A stretch of 64,000 bases of DNA, from positions 1-64,000 of the forward strand of contig NZ_MTQO01000050.1 of the NCBI RefSeq assembly GCF_001984155.1, given 5' to 3'. The position numbers and the translations under genes were made by a program. This document shows, in pieces, positions 17,794 through 26,626 of this stretch. This DNA comes from Actinosynnema sp. ALI-1.44. Its GTDB lineage: Bacteria > Actinomycetota > Actinomycetes > Mycobacteriales > Pseudonocardiaceae. The notes under the pieces are model-generated. The model did not search any database and was not told the DNA's origin. It worked only from the letters and a program-made list of their open reading frames with translations. Numbering within the stretch: the stretch's first letter is position 1; each line of letters opens with the position of its first letter.

Positions 17794-19389
17794 TCACCCG
17801 TACACCAACCGGTTGACCACGCGGTTCATCGCGACATACGCGCCGCCGGACCACTTCGCGCGTGCCAGAGCGGCACGTGCGGCGTTGGCCCCGGCGGCGC
17901 CGTGCACCGCACCACCGGGATGCGCGGACGCGCCAGCCAGGTAGAGCCGGTCGATCGGGGTGTCCGCCCGGCCCGCACCGGGCACCGGCCGGAAAACCAG
18001 CTGCTGGTGGAGCGCCGACGTCCCCTGGTTCACCGCGCCACCGGCAAGATTGGCGTTGTCCCGTGCCATCTCCGCCGGCCCGGTGACCGCCCGCGCCATG
18101 ATCAGCTCACGGAACCCCGGCGCGTGTTTCTCGATCAGCTGCTCCATCCGGTCCGCCCGGCGGCGCAGGCGATCCGTGGTCCAGTTCTGTCCTCTCGGCA
18201 CGTGCGTGTACGCCCACATCGACTCGGTTCCCGCCGGTGACCGGGTCGGGTCGGTCGTGGTCATCTGCCCGATGAGCAGGAACGGGTTGCGCGGCACCCG
18301 GCCGCAGGCCAGTTCGTTGCTGAACCCGGCGAGGCCGTCGAGATCGCCGCCGAGGTGCACAGTCCCCGCGGTCACCGCCTCCTGCGCGATCCACGGCACT
18401 GGGCGCGACAACGCCCAGTCCACCTTCACGGTGGCGTCGTCCCAGTCGAACCGCGTCAGATCCGACACCAGCCTGCTCGGCAGGTGTTGCTCGCCCACCA
18501 GGTCCAGGAACAACGACGGCGCCGCGACGTTGGCGAGCACCGCGCGGGTGGCGCGCACGAGTTCACCGTGCTCGTCACGCACACCGACCGCGGTCCCCGA
18601 CGCGAGCAACACCTGCGTGACGCGCCTGTCACACTCGACACGACCACCTAGTGCGGTCAGCCGTGCGACCAACGCTTCGGTGAGGCTGCTCGCGCCGCCC
18701 TCCGGGACCGGGAAGCCGACGTCCTGTCCCAACACCGTCAGCAACCAGCCGAACAACCCGCTCGCCGACTGTTCCGGACCGAGATCGGTGTGCAACGCGT
18801 TGCCCGCGAGCAGAACCCTGCCACCGTCCCCGGCGAACCACTCCTCCCCCAGCCTGCGCACCGGCAGCGCCGCCATCCGCGCGAACCGCAGCAACTCGGG
18901 CGTGCCCATCGTGCGCAGCAGCCCGCCCGCGGCGCGGACCGGCGGGAACGGGCGAGTGATCGCGTTCAGGACGTCGTCGCGGATTCCCTGCCACTTGGCG
19001 AACTCGGCACGCCACACGTCACCGTCACCCGGCGCGAACGCATCGAGCGACTTCGCGGTCGTGGCCAGTTCCCGTGACAGCAGGACAGCCCGGTCGTCCG
19101 GCAGCACGTGCGCGAGCACTTCCGGCGCGTGGCGCCACTTCAGGCCGTGGCGTTCCAGCCGGAGGTCGCCGAGCACGGGCGACGCCGCGCCGATCGGGTA
19201 GAACGCGCTGAACAGGTCGTTGCGGAAGCCGGGCGCCGTGATCTGTCCGGTGCGGACCGCGCCACCGGGCTCCCGTGCCGCCTCGAGCACCAGCACCGAC
19301 CAGCCCGCGTCGGCCAGGATGTTCGCCGCGACCAGGCCGTTGTGGCCCGACCCGATGACCACCGCGTCGACTGTCTGGACGTCCGGCAT
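17794..19389 (-). CDS. NAD(P)/FAD-dependent oxidoreductase, phytoene-desaturase (CrtI/PYROXD2) family
   Basis: 531 residues from ATG 19389. The N-terminal dinucleotide-binding motif is VVIGSGHNGLVAANILADAGWSVLVLEA, followed by EPGGAVRTG. The C-terminal FAD motif is IDRLYLAGASAHPGGAVHGAAGANAARAAL, typical of CrtI-type amine oxidase superfamily proteins. No carotenoid genes (crtB, crtE) adjoin it, so it more likely belongs to the widespread PYROXD2-like branch with unknown substrate than to a carotenoid pathway. Stop codons of this gene and the convergent lipase are adjacent. Confidence 0.82.
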   Translation of the reverse strand: MPDVQTVDAVVIGSGHNGLVAANILADAGWSVLVLEAAREPGGAVRTGQITAPGFRNDLFSAFYPIGAASPVLGDLRLERHGLKWRHAPEVLAHVLPDDRAVLLSRELATTAKSLDAFAPGDGDVWRAEFAKWQGIRDDVLNAITRPFPPVRAAGGLLRTMGTPELLRFARMAALPVRRLGEEWFAGDGGRVLLAGNALHTDLGPEQSASGLFGWLLTVLGQDVGFPVPEGGASSLTEALVARLTALGGRVECDRRVTQVLLASGTAVGVRDEHGELVRATRAVLANVAAPSLFLDLVGEQHLPSRLVSDLTRFDWDDATVKVDWALSRPVPWIAQEAVTAGTVHLGGDLDGLAGFSNELACGRVPRNPFLLIGQMTTTDPTRSPAGTESMWAYTHVPRGQNWTTDRLRRRADRMEQLIEKHAPGFRELIMARAVTGPAEMARDNANLAGGAVNQGTSALHQQLVFRPVPGAGRADTPIDRLYLAGASAHPGGAVHGAAGANAARAALARAKWSGGAYVAMNRVVNRLVYG

Positions 19390-19503
19390 GGTTCGTGGAT
19401 ACCACACATGCGCGTCTGTTCGGCCGAAGTTGCGGCGAGTATCAATGTTGTAGTGTGCGAGGGCGTCGTTCCCTGCCCGGCTCCAGAACGGACGACACAT
19501 CCG

Positions 19504-19950
19504 ATGTTTACCCTGGTGAGAAAGATCGGTGCGGCGGCAGCCACCGCCGCGGTACTCCTGAGCGCCGCGTGTACGCAGGTCAGCGAGGGCAAACAGGTGC
19601 AGATCCCGACCTTCGGCGGCACCCCGCCCGACACCGCGGCAACGCGGGCGGAAACCACGTCCTGGACGCCGACGTGGGAGGCGAGCATCCCCACGGTCGC
19701 ACCGGCGATCAAGCCGACGACCAGCAAAGCCCCCGTGCCGAAGCCGACGACGACGACGAAACCGCCAGTGGTCACGACGACGACCACCACGCGACCGACT
19801 TTCACCATCCCCCAGATCCCCGGTGTGCCGTTCGCCCAGGAAGGCGCCCGCTGCCTCCAGGAAGGCGCCGTCGCCATCACCAAGTCGGGATCGCCGCTGG
19901 TCTGCACGCGGTCGGGCCGCGGTGACGCGCTGCGCTGGCGCAAACCCTGA
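19504..19950 (+). CDS. Small lipoprotein with Thr/Pro-rich linker
   Basis: 148 residues. The N-terminus (LVRKIGAAAATAAVLLSAACT) ends in a lipobox LSAAC, so the cysteine should be lipidated and the protein anchored to the outer face of the membrane. A long Thr/Pro/Lys linker (about residues 50-95) leads to a compact C-terminal segment with GVPFAQEGARCLQEGAVAITKSGSPLVCTR, a pattern of two cysteines also found at the end of many exported actinobacterial proteins. Function unknown. It is divergent from the oxidoreductase gene. Confidence 0.75.
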   Translation: MFTLVRKIGAAAATAAVLLSAACTQVSEGKQVQIPTFGGTPPDTAATRAETTSWTPTWEASIPTVAPAIKPTTSKAPVPKPTTTTKPPVVTTTTTTRPTFTIPQIPGVPFAQEGARCLQEGAVAITKSGSPLVCTRSGRGDALRWRKP

Positions 19951-20033
19951 CAGGCGCGTCACTCACGTAGCGGTACGGGCGTGAAAACGTCGTAGTTACC
20001 GTGAAACCGGGTGCGGCCTCGAAGGAGGTAACC

Positions 20034-20105
20034 ATGCAAGGCACATGCGGATGCTGTGGTTCGTGCAGCGGCCCCGGATGTGGGTGTTGCTCGAGCTGCT
20101 CGTGA
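20034..20105 (+). CDS. 23-residue cysteine-rich micropeptide with duplicated CGCC(G/S)SCS motif
   Basis: An ATG at 20034 is preceded by a near-perfect ribosome binding site, GAAGGAGGT, with 4 nt of spacing. It opens a 24-codon frame that ends at TGA 20103-20105. Eight of 23 residues are cysteine, and the peptide is a short MQGT start followed by two near-identical octets, CGCCGSCS and CGCCSSCS, joined by GPG. All cysteine codons are TGC/TGT. Possible roles are a miniature metallothionein-like metal binder, a precursor of a modified peptide, or a cysteine-codon leader that senses cysteinyl-tRNA. It ends 139 nt before the polysaccharide lyase gene and 83 nt after the lipoprotein gene. No homologue is known to me. 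Confidence 0.65.
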   Translation: MQGTCGCCGSCSGPGCGCCSSCS

Positions 20106-20166
20106 CTCCAGGCACCGTCCCCTATCGGCCCCTCGTTCCGGTGATCGGGACCTGGGGCCGCAGCTG

Positions 20167-20196
20167 TTGACCATTGACCCGATGATTGAATAACGT
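20167..20196 (+). promoter_or_regulatory. Candidate promoter of the polysaccharide lyase gene
   Basis: TTGACC (20167-20172) and TAACGT (20191-20196) are separated by 18 nt, close to the housekeeping actinobacterial consensus, and lie about 50 nt before the lyase start. If real, the lyase need not depend on readthrough from the micropeptide. Confidence 0.35.
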
Positions 20197-20244
20197 TCGG
20201 GGCGTCCGCCGCCAACGGAAGAACACCGTCCGAGAAAGTTGGCG

Positions 20245-21621
20245 ATGATGCGACGCAGTCCTGCCCTGCTCACCGGCCCGCTGGCCCTGTGCCTGCTCGC
20301 CGGTCTGACACTGCTGCCCGGCGAGGCCACCGCGGCGACGGTACGGGTGAACAACCTGTCCGAACTGCAAACCGCGTTGAACTCCGCGAAACCCGGTGAC
20401 CGGATCGAACTGGCCGACGGCAGCTACACCGCGACCAGCGCGATCCAGATCAAGAAGTCCGGCACGGCGAGCGCACCCGTCACGGTGACCGCGGCGAACA
20501 CCGGACGCGCGGAAATCCGCGGCTCGACCGGGTTCTCGTTCGCGGGCGGGGTGAACAACGTTGTGCTGCAAGGCTTCAACCTCCGGCACGGCGGTTCGAT
20601 GTCGATCCCGTCGGACGCGCACCACATCCGGCTGACCCGCAACACCGTTCAGCTCAGCGGAGACGGCAACTGGGTCACGGTGAACGGCGACGACGTGGAA
20701 GTCGACCGCAACACCTTCCAGAACCGCAGCACCGCGGGCGTCTTCCTGCAGATCGCCGGACCGAGCGACGACGTCGCCAAGCGCACCAAGATCCACCACA
20801 ACTACTTCTACAACCACAGCTTCAGCGGCGCGAACGGCGGCGAGTCGATCCGCTACGGCTACAGCCACAAGCAGTCGTACTCGTCCGGCGGGTTCGTGGA
20901 GTACAACCTGTTCGAGAAGGCCAACGGTGACGCCGAGGCGATCTCGGTGAAAGCGTCCGAGACCACCGTGCGCTACAACACCATCCGCGACAGCAAGGGC
21001 TACATCGTGCTGCGGCACGGCAACCGCAACACCGTCGAGGGCAATCTCATCTACGGCAACTCCGGGATCCGCTTCCACGGCAACGACCACAAGATCATCA
21101 ACAACTACGTCGCCTCATCCGGTCAACGCGCGATCGTGTTCGGCAAGGGCTCCGAGGCCGACAGCGGCCCGACCAGCACCGGCCACGACCGCCCCGACCG
21201 CGTCACCGTCGCGTTCAACACCGTGCTGGGCACCAGCGCCGTCATCGACAGCGACGGCGGCGACTTCAAGCCCAAGGACTGCGTGGTGGCCAACAACATC
21301 ATCGTCGGCACCGGCGGCCCCCTCGTCGACATGGCCAGCGGCTCGACAGTGCGCTACGAAGGCAACATCGCCTGGGGCGGCAGCGCAGGAATGCCGAACG
21401 GCTACCGCTCGGTGGACCCCAAGCTGGGGCGCGACTCGTACGGCATCTCCCGGCTGGCAGCGGGCAGCCCCGCGATCGACACCGCCGCGGGCACGTACTC
21501 GTACGTCACCAAGGACATGGACCTGCAGACCCGGTCCGGCAAGTTCGACGTCGGCGCGGACGAACTCGGCGGCTCCCGCAAGCCCCTGAACAAGGGTGAT
21601 GTCGGGCCGTCGGCTGCCTAA
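20245..21621 (+). CDS. Secreted polysaccharide lyase-like right-handed beta-helix protein (PL6/chondroitinase B type)
   Basis: 458 residues from ATG 20245. The signal peptide is PLALCLLAGLTLLPGEATA. The mature N-terminus VRVNNLSELQTALNSAKPGDRIELADGSYT is the typical opening of PL6 alginate lyase/chondroitinase B proteins. Parallel beta-helix rungs follow (IRLTRNTVQL, VEVDRNTFQN, TKIHHNYFYN, TVRYNTIRDS). The segment NGDAEAISVKASETTVRYN and the following LRHGNRNTVEGNLIYGN contain the residues expected near the catalytic Lys and Arg and the metal site of PL6. Substrate could be alginate or a sulfated glycosaminoglycan. It acts outside the cell. Confidence 0.82.
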   Translation: MMRRSPALLTGPLALCLLAGLTLLPGEATAATVRVNNLSELQTALNSAKPGDRIELADGSYTATSAIQIKKSGTASAPVTVTAANTGRAEIRGSTGFSFAGGVNNVVLQGFNLRHGGSMSIPSDAHHIRLTRNTVQLSGDGNWVTVNGDDVEVDRNTFQNRSTAGVFLQIAGPSDDVAKRTKIHHNYFYNHSFSGANGGESIRYGYSHKQSYSSGGFVEYNLFEKANGDAEAISVKASETTVRYNTIRDSKGYIVLRHGNRNTVEGNLIYGNSGIRFHGNDHKIINNYVASSGQRAIVFGKGSEADSGPTSTGHDRPDRVTVAFNTVLGTSAVIDSDGGDFKPKDCVVANNIIVGTGGPLVDMASGSTVRYEGNIAWGGSAGMPNGYRSVDPKLGRDSYGISRLAAGSPAIDTAAGTYSYVTKDMDLQTRSGKFDVGADELGGSRKPLNKGDVGPSAA

Positions 21622-21630
21622 GCTGCGTCA

Positions 21631-21966
21631 ATGCAGATCATCAAAGGCGCGGGCCAGTGGAACGCGCCCACGGGCGCGCAGAACGACTGGGTGGAGAACC
21701 TGCGGGTGCCGGACTTGTCCGTGGGGACCTACTGCATCCCCGTCGGCGGTGTGGACACCCAAAGCCCGCACACCGAGGACGAGATCTACGTGGTCACCTC
21801 GGGCCGCGCGAAGCTCGTGACACCGGGCCACACAGCCGAGGTCGGCCCCGGCGCGGTGATCTTCGTCCCGGCGGGCGAGGACCACCGGTTCGAGGACGTC
21901 ACCGAGGACCTGGCCCTGCTGGTGGTGTTCGGTCCGGCGTACGGCAGCCGTACGCCGGACCGGTGA
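21631..21966 (+). CDS. Single-domain cupin protein
   Basis: 111 residues, one cupin barrel. Motif 1 is visible as GVDTQSPHTEDEIYVVTSGRAKL (His and Glu metal ligands) and motif 2 as PGAVIFVPAGEDHRFED. It begins 9 nt after the lyase stop on the same strand, so it may be co-transcribed; sugar isomerase or sensor functions are possible but not shown. It is convergent with parC. Confidence 0.8.
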   Translation: MQIIKGAGQWNAPTGAQNDWVENLRVPDLSVGTYCIPVGGVDTQSPHTEDEIYVVTSGRAKLVTPGHTAEVGPGAVIFVPAGEDHRFEDVTEDLALLVVFGPAYGSRTPDR

Positions 21967-21970
21967 GCAC

Positions 21971-24460
21971 TCAGTCCCGTTCGATGATGTGACCGACGAC
22001 GTCCGGCCCCGGATGCGCGTGGCCGGAGCCGTCCCGGCGCATGTCGGGCTCGGGCAGTTCCACGGCCGAGCCGGTGTTGGACGCACCGGCCGGTCGTGGC
22101 CCGATCCAGGCCAGCACGAGCCGCGTCTCGCCCTTGAGGAACCGGTGGGTCCGCACACCGCCGGTGGCACGCCCCTTCGCCGGGTACTCCGCGAACGGCG
22201 TGACCTTGACGCTCATCCCCGTCGACGTCACGACCATCGGCTCGCCGTGCTCGTCATCGTCCGTGCGGACCGCGCCGAAGAACACCGCCTCCGCTTCCTT
22301 GCCCAGGTTGATCCCGGCCATGCCGCCGCCCTTGAGCCCCTGCGGCCGGACCAGTGACGCGGCGAACCGCAGCAGCGACGAATCCGACGAGACGAACGCG
22401 ACGGTCTCGGTGCCGTCCTTGAGCCAAGTGGCGCCGATGATCTCGTCGCCGTCCTTGAGCGTGATCACTTCGAACTCGTCCGACCGCACCGGCCATTCCG
22501 GCGCGCAGACCTTGACCACGCCCTGCTTCGTCCCGACGGCCAGCCCCGGCGACCCGGCGCCCTGCTCACCCAGCGGCGCGATGCCGACGACTTTCTCGCC
22601 CTTCTCCAGCGGCACGAGCTCCTTGGCCGCCATCCCGCCGCCCAGCGACACTGTCCCGGACGCCTCGGGAAGCACCGGCAGCGGCAGGACATCGGTCTTG
22701 AACGCCCGGCCCAGGTTGGTGACGAGCAGGATCTGGCCGCGTGCCGTCGAATGCACGACCGCGGCGACCGTGTCGTGTTTGGCGCGGCCGTTGCGGCGGC
22801 GGGCCTCGTTCGACTCCTCCGACTCCGCGGCCGTACGGGCCACGAGCCCCGTCGCGGACAGGATCACCTGGCACGGGTCGTCGGCGACCTCCAGCGGACC
22901 AGCCGGTTTCGACGCGGCCAGCACCTCTTTGAGGTCACCGTCGATCAACGCGGTCCGGCGCTCGCTCGCCAGGTCCTTGGCGACCTTGGCCAGCTCCGAC
23001 GACACGACCTTGCGCAGCACCGCCTCGTCGTCGAGGATCTTGGACAGCTCGGCGATCTCCGCGGCCAGCTTGTCCTGCTCGTCCTCGAGTTCGATCCGGT
23101 CGAACTTGGTCAGCCTGCGCAGCGGGGTGTCCAGGATGTACTGGGCCTGGATCTCGGACAGCTTGAACTGCTTCATCAAGCCGTCCTTGGCGGCCGCGGC
23201 GTTCTCGCTGTTGCGGATCAGCCGGATCACCTTGTCGATGTTGATCAGGGCCTTGAGCAGACCCTCGACCAGGTGCAGGCGCTCTTCGCGCTTGCGGCGG
23301 CGGTAGCGCGTGCGCCGCGTGACGACCTCGTAGCGGTGCTTGAGGAAGACCTCCAGCAACGCCTTGAGCCCCAGTGTCCGCGGCTGGCCGTCCACCAGCA
23401 CCAGGTTGTTGATGCCGAACGACTGCTCCATCGGCGTGAGCCGGTACAGATCGGCCAGCAGCGCCTGCGGGTTCACGCCGACCTTGCACTCGATGACCAG
23501 CCGGGTGCCGTTCTCCCGGTCGGTGAGGTCCTTGACGTCCGCGATCCCGGTGAGCCGCTTGGACTTGTTCACCTCGTCGGTGATCTTCTCGATGATCCGC
23601 TCGGTGCCGACGCCGTACGGCAGTTCGGTGACCGTGATCGCCTGACGACCCCGGCTGCCCTCCAGCGGCCCGGTCTGCGCACGGGCACGCATCCGCACCA
23701 CGCCACGCCCGGTCTCGTACGCCTTGCGGACCTCGTCGAGCCCCAGCAGCATGCCGCCCGTGGGCAGATCCGGCCCCGGCACGAACTCCATCAGCTTGTC
23801 CAGCGAGGCGTCCGGGTGGTTGATCAGCCACCGCGCCGCCGCCACGACCTCACCGAGGTTGTGCGGGATCATGTTGGTCGCCATGCCGACCGCGATGCCG
23901 GACGTGCCGTTCACCAGCAGGTTCGGGAAAGCCGCGGGCAGCACCGACGGCTCCTGCAGCGACCCGTCGTAGTTCTGGCGGAAGTCGACCGTGTCCTCGC
24001 CGAGCTCGCCGACCAGCAGCATCGCCTCCGGCGACATCCTGGCCTCGGTGTACCTGCTCGCTGCCGGTCCATCGTCCGGGCTACCGAAGTTTCCGTGCCC
24101 GTCGATCAGCGGGGAGTTGAGCGAGAAGTCCTGCGCCATGCGCACCATGGCGTCGTAGATCGCCGTGTCGCCGTGCGGGTGGTAGCGACCCATTACATCG
24201 CCAACGACACGTGACGACTTCACGTACGCGGTGTTCGGGCGCTGTCCGTTCTGCTCCATCGAGAACAGGATCCTGCGGTGCACGGGCTTGAGGCCGTCTC
24301 GTGCGTCCGGCAGGGCGCGGGAGTGGATGACCGAGTAGGCGTACTCCAGATACGAGTCCTCGATCTCCGTCTTCAACGAGTTGTCGATGACGTTGGCGCC
24401 CGCGCTGTCGAACGCGCTCGGGTCGACCCGCGTGACCGTAGTGCCTTTGCGGCGTGCCAT
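21971..24460 (-). CDS. parC: DNA topoisomerase IV-type subunit A (second GyrA-like protein)
   Basis: 829-residue GyrA/ParC family subunit that cuts and rejoins DNA. N-terminal SYLEYAYSVIHSRALPDARDGLKPVHRRILF, GDVMGRYHPHGDTAIYDAMVRMAQDF and the catalytic Tyr137 in AASRYTEAR are intact. The C-terminal domain has beta-pinwheel repeats such as GRAFKTDVLPLP and VTSTGMSVKVTPFAEYP, but I see no GyrA-box QRRGGKG, which argues against gyrase. It pairs with the GyrB/ParE-like gene 31 nt upstream. Actinomycetes have gyrase near oriC, so this pair is the extra topoisomerase IV-like enzyme that helps separate chromosomes. Confidence 0.9.
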   Translation of the reverse strand: MARRKGTTVTRVDPSAFDSAGANVIDNSLKTEIEDSYLEYAYSVIHSRALPDARDGLKPVHRRILFSMEQNGQRPNTAYVKSSRVVGDVMGRYHPHGDTAIYDAMVRMAQDFSLNSPLIDGHGNFGSPDDGPAASRYTEARMSPEAMLLVGELGEDTVDFRQNYDGSLQEPSVLPAAFPNLLVNGTSGIAVGMATNMIPHNLGEVVAAARWLINHPDASLDKLMEFVPGPDLPTGGMLLGLDEVRKAYETGRGVVRMRARAQTGPLEGSRGRQAITVTELPYGVGTERIIEKITDEVNKSKRLTGIADVKDLTDRENGTRLVIECKVGVNPQALLADLYRLTPMEQSFGINNLVLVDGQPRTLGLKALLEVFLKHRYEVVTRRTRYRRRKREERLHLVEGLLKALINIDKVIRLIRNSENAAAAKDGLMKQFKLSEIQAQYILDTPLRRLTKFDRIELEDEQDKLAAEIAELSKILDDEAVLRKVVSSELAKVAKDLASERRTALIDGDLKEVLAASKPAGPLEVADDPCQVILSATGLVARTAAESEESNEARRRNGRAKHDTVAAVVHSTARGQILLVTNLGRAFKTDVLPLPVLPEASGTVSLGGGMAAKELVPLEKGEKVVGIAPLGEQGAGSPGLAVGTKQGVVKVCAPEWPVRSDEFEVITLKDGDEIIGATWLKDGTETVAFVSSDSSLLRFAASLVRPQGLKGGGMAGINLGKEAEAVFFGAVRTDDDEHGEPMVVTSTGMSVKVTPFAEYPAKGRATGGVRTHRFLKGETRLVLAWIGPRPAGASNTGSAVELPEPDMRRDGSGHAHPGPDVVGHIIERD

Positions 24461-24491
24461 TGCTCAGGTGCTTTCTCTCGAGTGGGGCGGG

Positions 24492-26543
24492 TCAGACGTC
24501 GATCGCTTCGCGGTCCACCCGGCTGGACGACTCGACCAGCCAGTTGCGCCGCGGCTCGACCTTCTCGCCCATCAGCAGTTCCAGCGCGTCCTCGGCGGCC
24601 TGCGCGTCATCCATGGTGATCCGGCGGACCGAGCGGGTGGCCGGGTTCATCGTGGTCTCCCACAGTTCGTCCGCGTCCATCTCGCCGAGACCCTTGAACC
24701 GGGGCACCGGGGTGACGACCTGCTTGCCCGCCTTCTCCAGCGCGGCGACCGTGGTCTCCATCTCGCGCTGGGTGAAGGTGAACGTGGTCTGGGAGTTGCG
24801 GCCCTTGGTGACGACCTTGTGCAGCGGCGGCATCGCCGCGTACAGCCTGCCGTCCTCGATCACCGGGCGCATGTACTTGGCGAACAACGTGATCAGCAGG
24901 GTCCGGATGTGCGAGCCGTCGACATCCGCGTCGGCCATCAGGATCACGCGGCCGTAGCGCATCTGCGGCAGGTCGAACGTGCGGCCCGAGCCCGCGCCGA
25001 GCACCTGCACGATCGAGGCGATCTCGGCGTTGCGCAACGTGTCCGCCAGGCTGGCCTTCTGCACGTTGAGGATCTTGCCGCGCAACGGCAGCAGCGCCTG
25101 GTATTCCGAGACGCGCGCCATTCTGGCCGAGCCCAACGCGCTGTCGCCTTCGACGAGAAAAAGTTCGCTGCGCGAGACACCCGTGGTGCGGCAGTCGACC
25201 AGCTTCGGCGGCATGGCCGCGCCTTCCAGCGCGGTCTTGCGCCTCGCGGCGTCCTTCTGCTGCTTCTGCGTCAGCCGCACGCGCGCCGCGTCGACGATCT
25301 TCTGCAGCACGATCTTGGCTTCGGCCTTGGTCTTGCGGTCCTCGGTCCACGACTTGACGTACCGTTCGACGATGCCCTGGATCACCTTGGTGATGCCCGC
25401 GGTGGACAGTTCGTCCTTGGTCTGCGAGGTGAACTGCGGCTCCGGGATGCGCACGTGGATGACCGCGGTCATGCCTTCGAGCACGTCGTCGAGCTGTGGC
25501 GGGTCCTCTTTGGGCTTGAGCAGGCCACGCGTCTTGGAGATGGCCTCCTGCAACGACTTCAGCGCCGCGCGCTCGAAACCCTTGCGGTGCGTGCCGCCGT
25601 GCATGTTGCGGATCGTGTTGGTGAACGACTCGACGATCCGGTCGTAGCCGGTGCCCCAGCGGAAGGCCACCTCGACCTCGGCCTCGCGCTCCACTTTGGA
25701 TCGCATCACGCCGTTCTCGTCGGCCGCGTTCTCGAAGTACGTGCCGGTGCCCTGGATCAGCAGCGTGCCGGTGACGGACTTCTCGCCGTCCGGCGCGAGG
25801 AACTCGACCATGTCGGTCAGGCCGTTGGGGAAGTGGAACGTCTCTTCCTCGATCGCGCCTTCCGTCGCGTCACGCAGCACATATGTGACGCCGGGGACGA
25901 GGAACGCGGTGTTGCGCAGCTTCGACCGGACGGCCTCTTTGTCGAGCGCCGCGCCGTTCTCGAAGTAGCGCGCGTCGTGCCAGTAGCGGATCGAGGTCCC
26001 GGACGCCTCGCCGCGCTTCATCTTGCGCACGAGCACGAGGCCTGGCTGCTTGGTGAACTTCGCCTTGGGTCCCGGTGCGTCGAAGACACCGGCGACGCCC
26101 TGCGCGAACGAGATCTCGTGGACCTTGCCCTCGTGCTTGACCGTGACGTCGAACCGGTGCGACAACGCGTTCACCGCAGACGCGCCGACGCCGTGCAGAC
26201 CACCGGAGGCCTTGTAACCGGAGCCGCCGAACTTGCCACCGGCGTGCAGCCTGGTCAGCACCAGCTCGACACCGGACAGCCCGGACTTCTGGTGTACGCC
26301 CGTGGGGATGCCCCGGCCGTCGTCGTCCACCTGCACGCTGCCGTCGGCGTGCAGGGTGACCACGACGCGGGTGGCGAACCCGGCGATGCCCTCGTCGGTC
26401 GAGTTGTCCACGATCTCGGTGAACAGGTGGTTGACACCGCGGCTGTCGGTCGACCCGATGTACATCCCGGGGCGCTTGCGGACAGCCTCAAGCCCTTCGA
26501 GGTGCGTCAGGTCGTCGGCCCCGTAGGTGGTCTCGGCTGTCAC
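24492..26543 (-). CDS. parE: DNA topoisomerase IV-type subunit B (second GyrB-like protein)
   Basis: 683-residue GHKL ATPase/TOPRIM protein. N-terminal ATP site: EAVRKRPGMYIGST, FTEIVDNSTDEG, VDDDGRGIPTG and the LHGVGASAVNAL lid. TOPRIM domain: RSELFLVEGDSALGSARMAR and VILMADADVDGSHIRTLL with the metal acidic residues. C-terminal GLGEMDADELWETTMNPATR contacts the A subunit. It is translated just before parC. Together they form a heterotetramer that passes DNA duplexes. Confidence 0.93.
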   Translation of the reverse strand: MTAETTYGADDLTHLEGLEAVRKRPGMYIGSTDSRGVNHLFTEIVDNSTDEGIAGFATRVVVTLHADGSVQVDDDGRGIPTGVHQKSGLSGVELVLTRLHAGGKFGGSGYKASGGLHGVGASAVNALSHRFDVTVKHEGKVHEISFAQGVAGVFDAPGPKAKFTKQPGLVLVRKMKRGEASGTSIRYWHDARYFENGAALDKEAVRSKLRNTAFLVPGVTYVLRDATEGAIEEETFHFPNGLTDMVEFLAPDGEKSVTGTLLIQGTGTYFENAADENGVMRSKVEREAEVEVAFRWGTGYDRIVESFTNTIRNMHGGTHRKGFERAALKSLQEAISKTRGLLKPKEDPPQLDDVLEGMTAVIHVRIPEPQFTSQTKDELSTAGITKVIQGIVERYVKSWTEDRKTKAEAKIVLQKIVDAARVRLTQKQQKDAARRKTALEGAAMPPKLVDCRTTGVSRSELFLVEGDSALGSARMARVSEYQALLPLRGKILNVQKASLADTLRNAEIASIVQVLGAGSGRTFDLPQMRYGRVILMADADVDGSHIRTLLITLFAKYMRPVIEDGRLYAAMPPLHKVVTKGRNSQTTFTFTQREMETTVAALEKAGKQVVTPVPRFKGLGEMDADELWETTMNPATRSVRRITMDDAQAAEDALELLMGEKVEPRRNWLVESSSRVDREAIDV

Positions 26544-26626
26544 GACGTCGCTCTCCCCAAGAGTGGTTTGCTAGGTACGGCGTGCAGAAGAGTAGCCGTA
26601 CCCACCGACAGTCTGTTCGAAGACTC

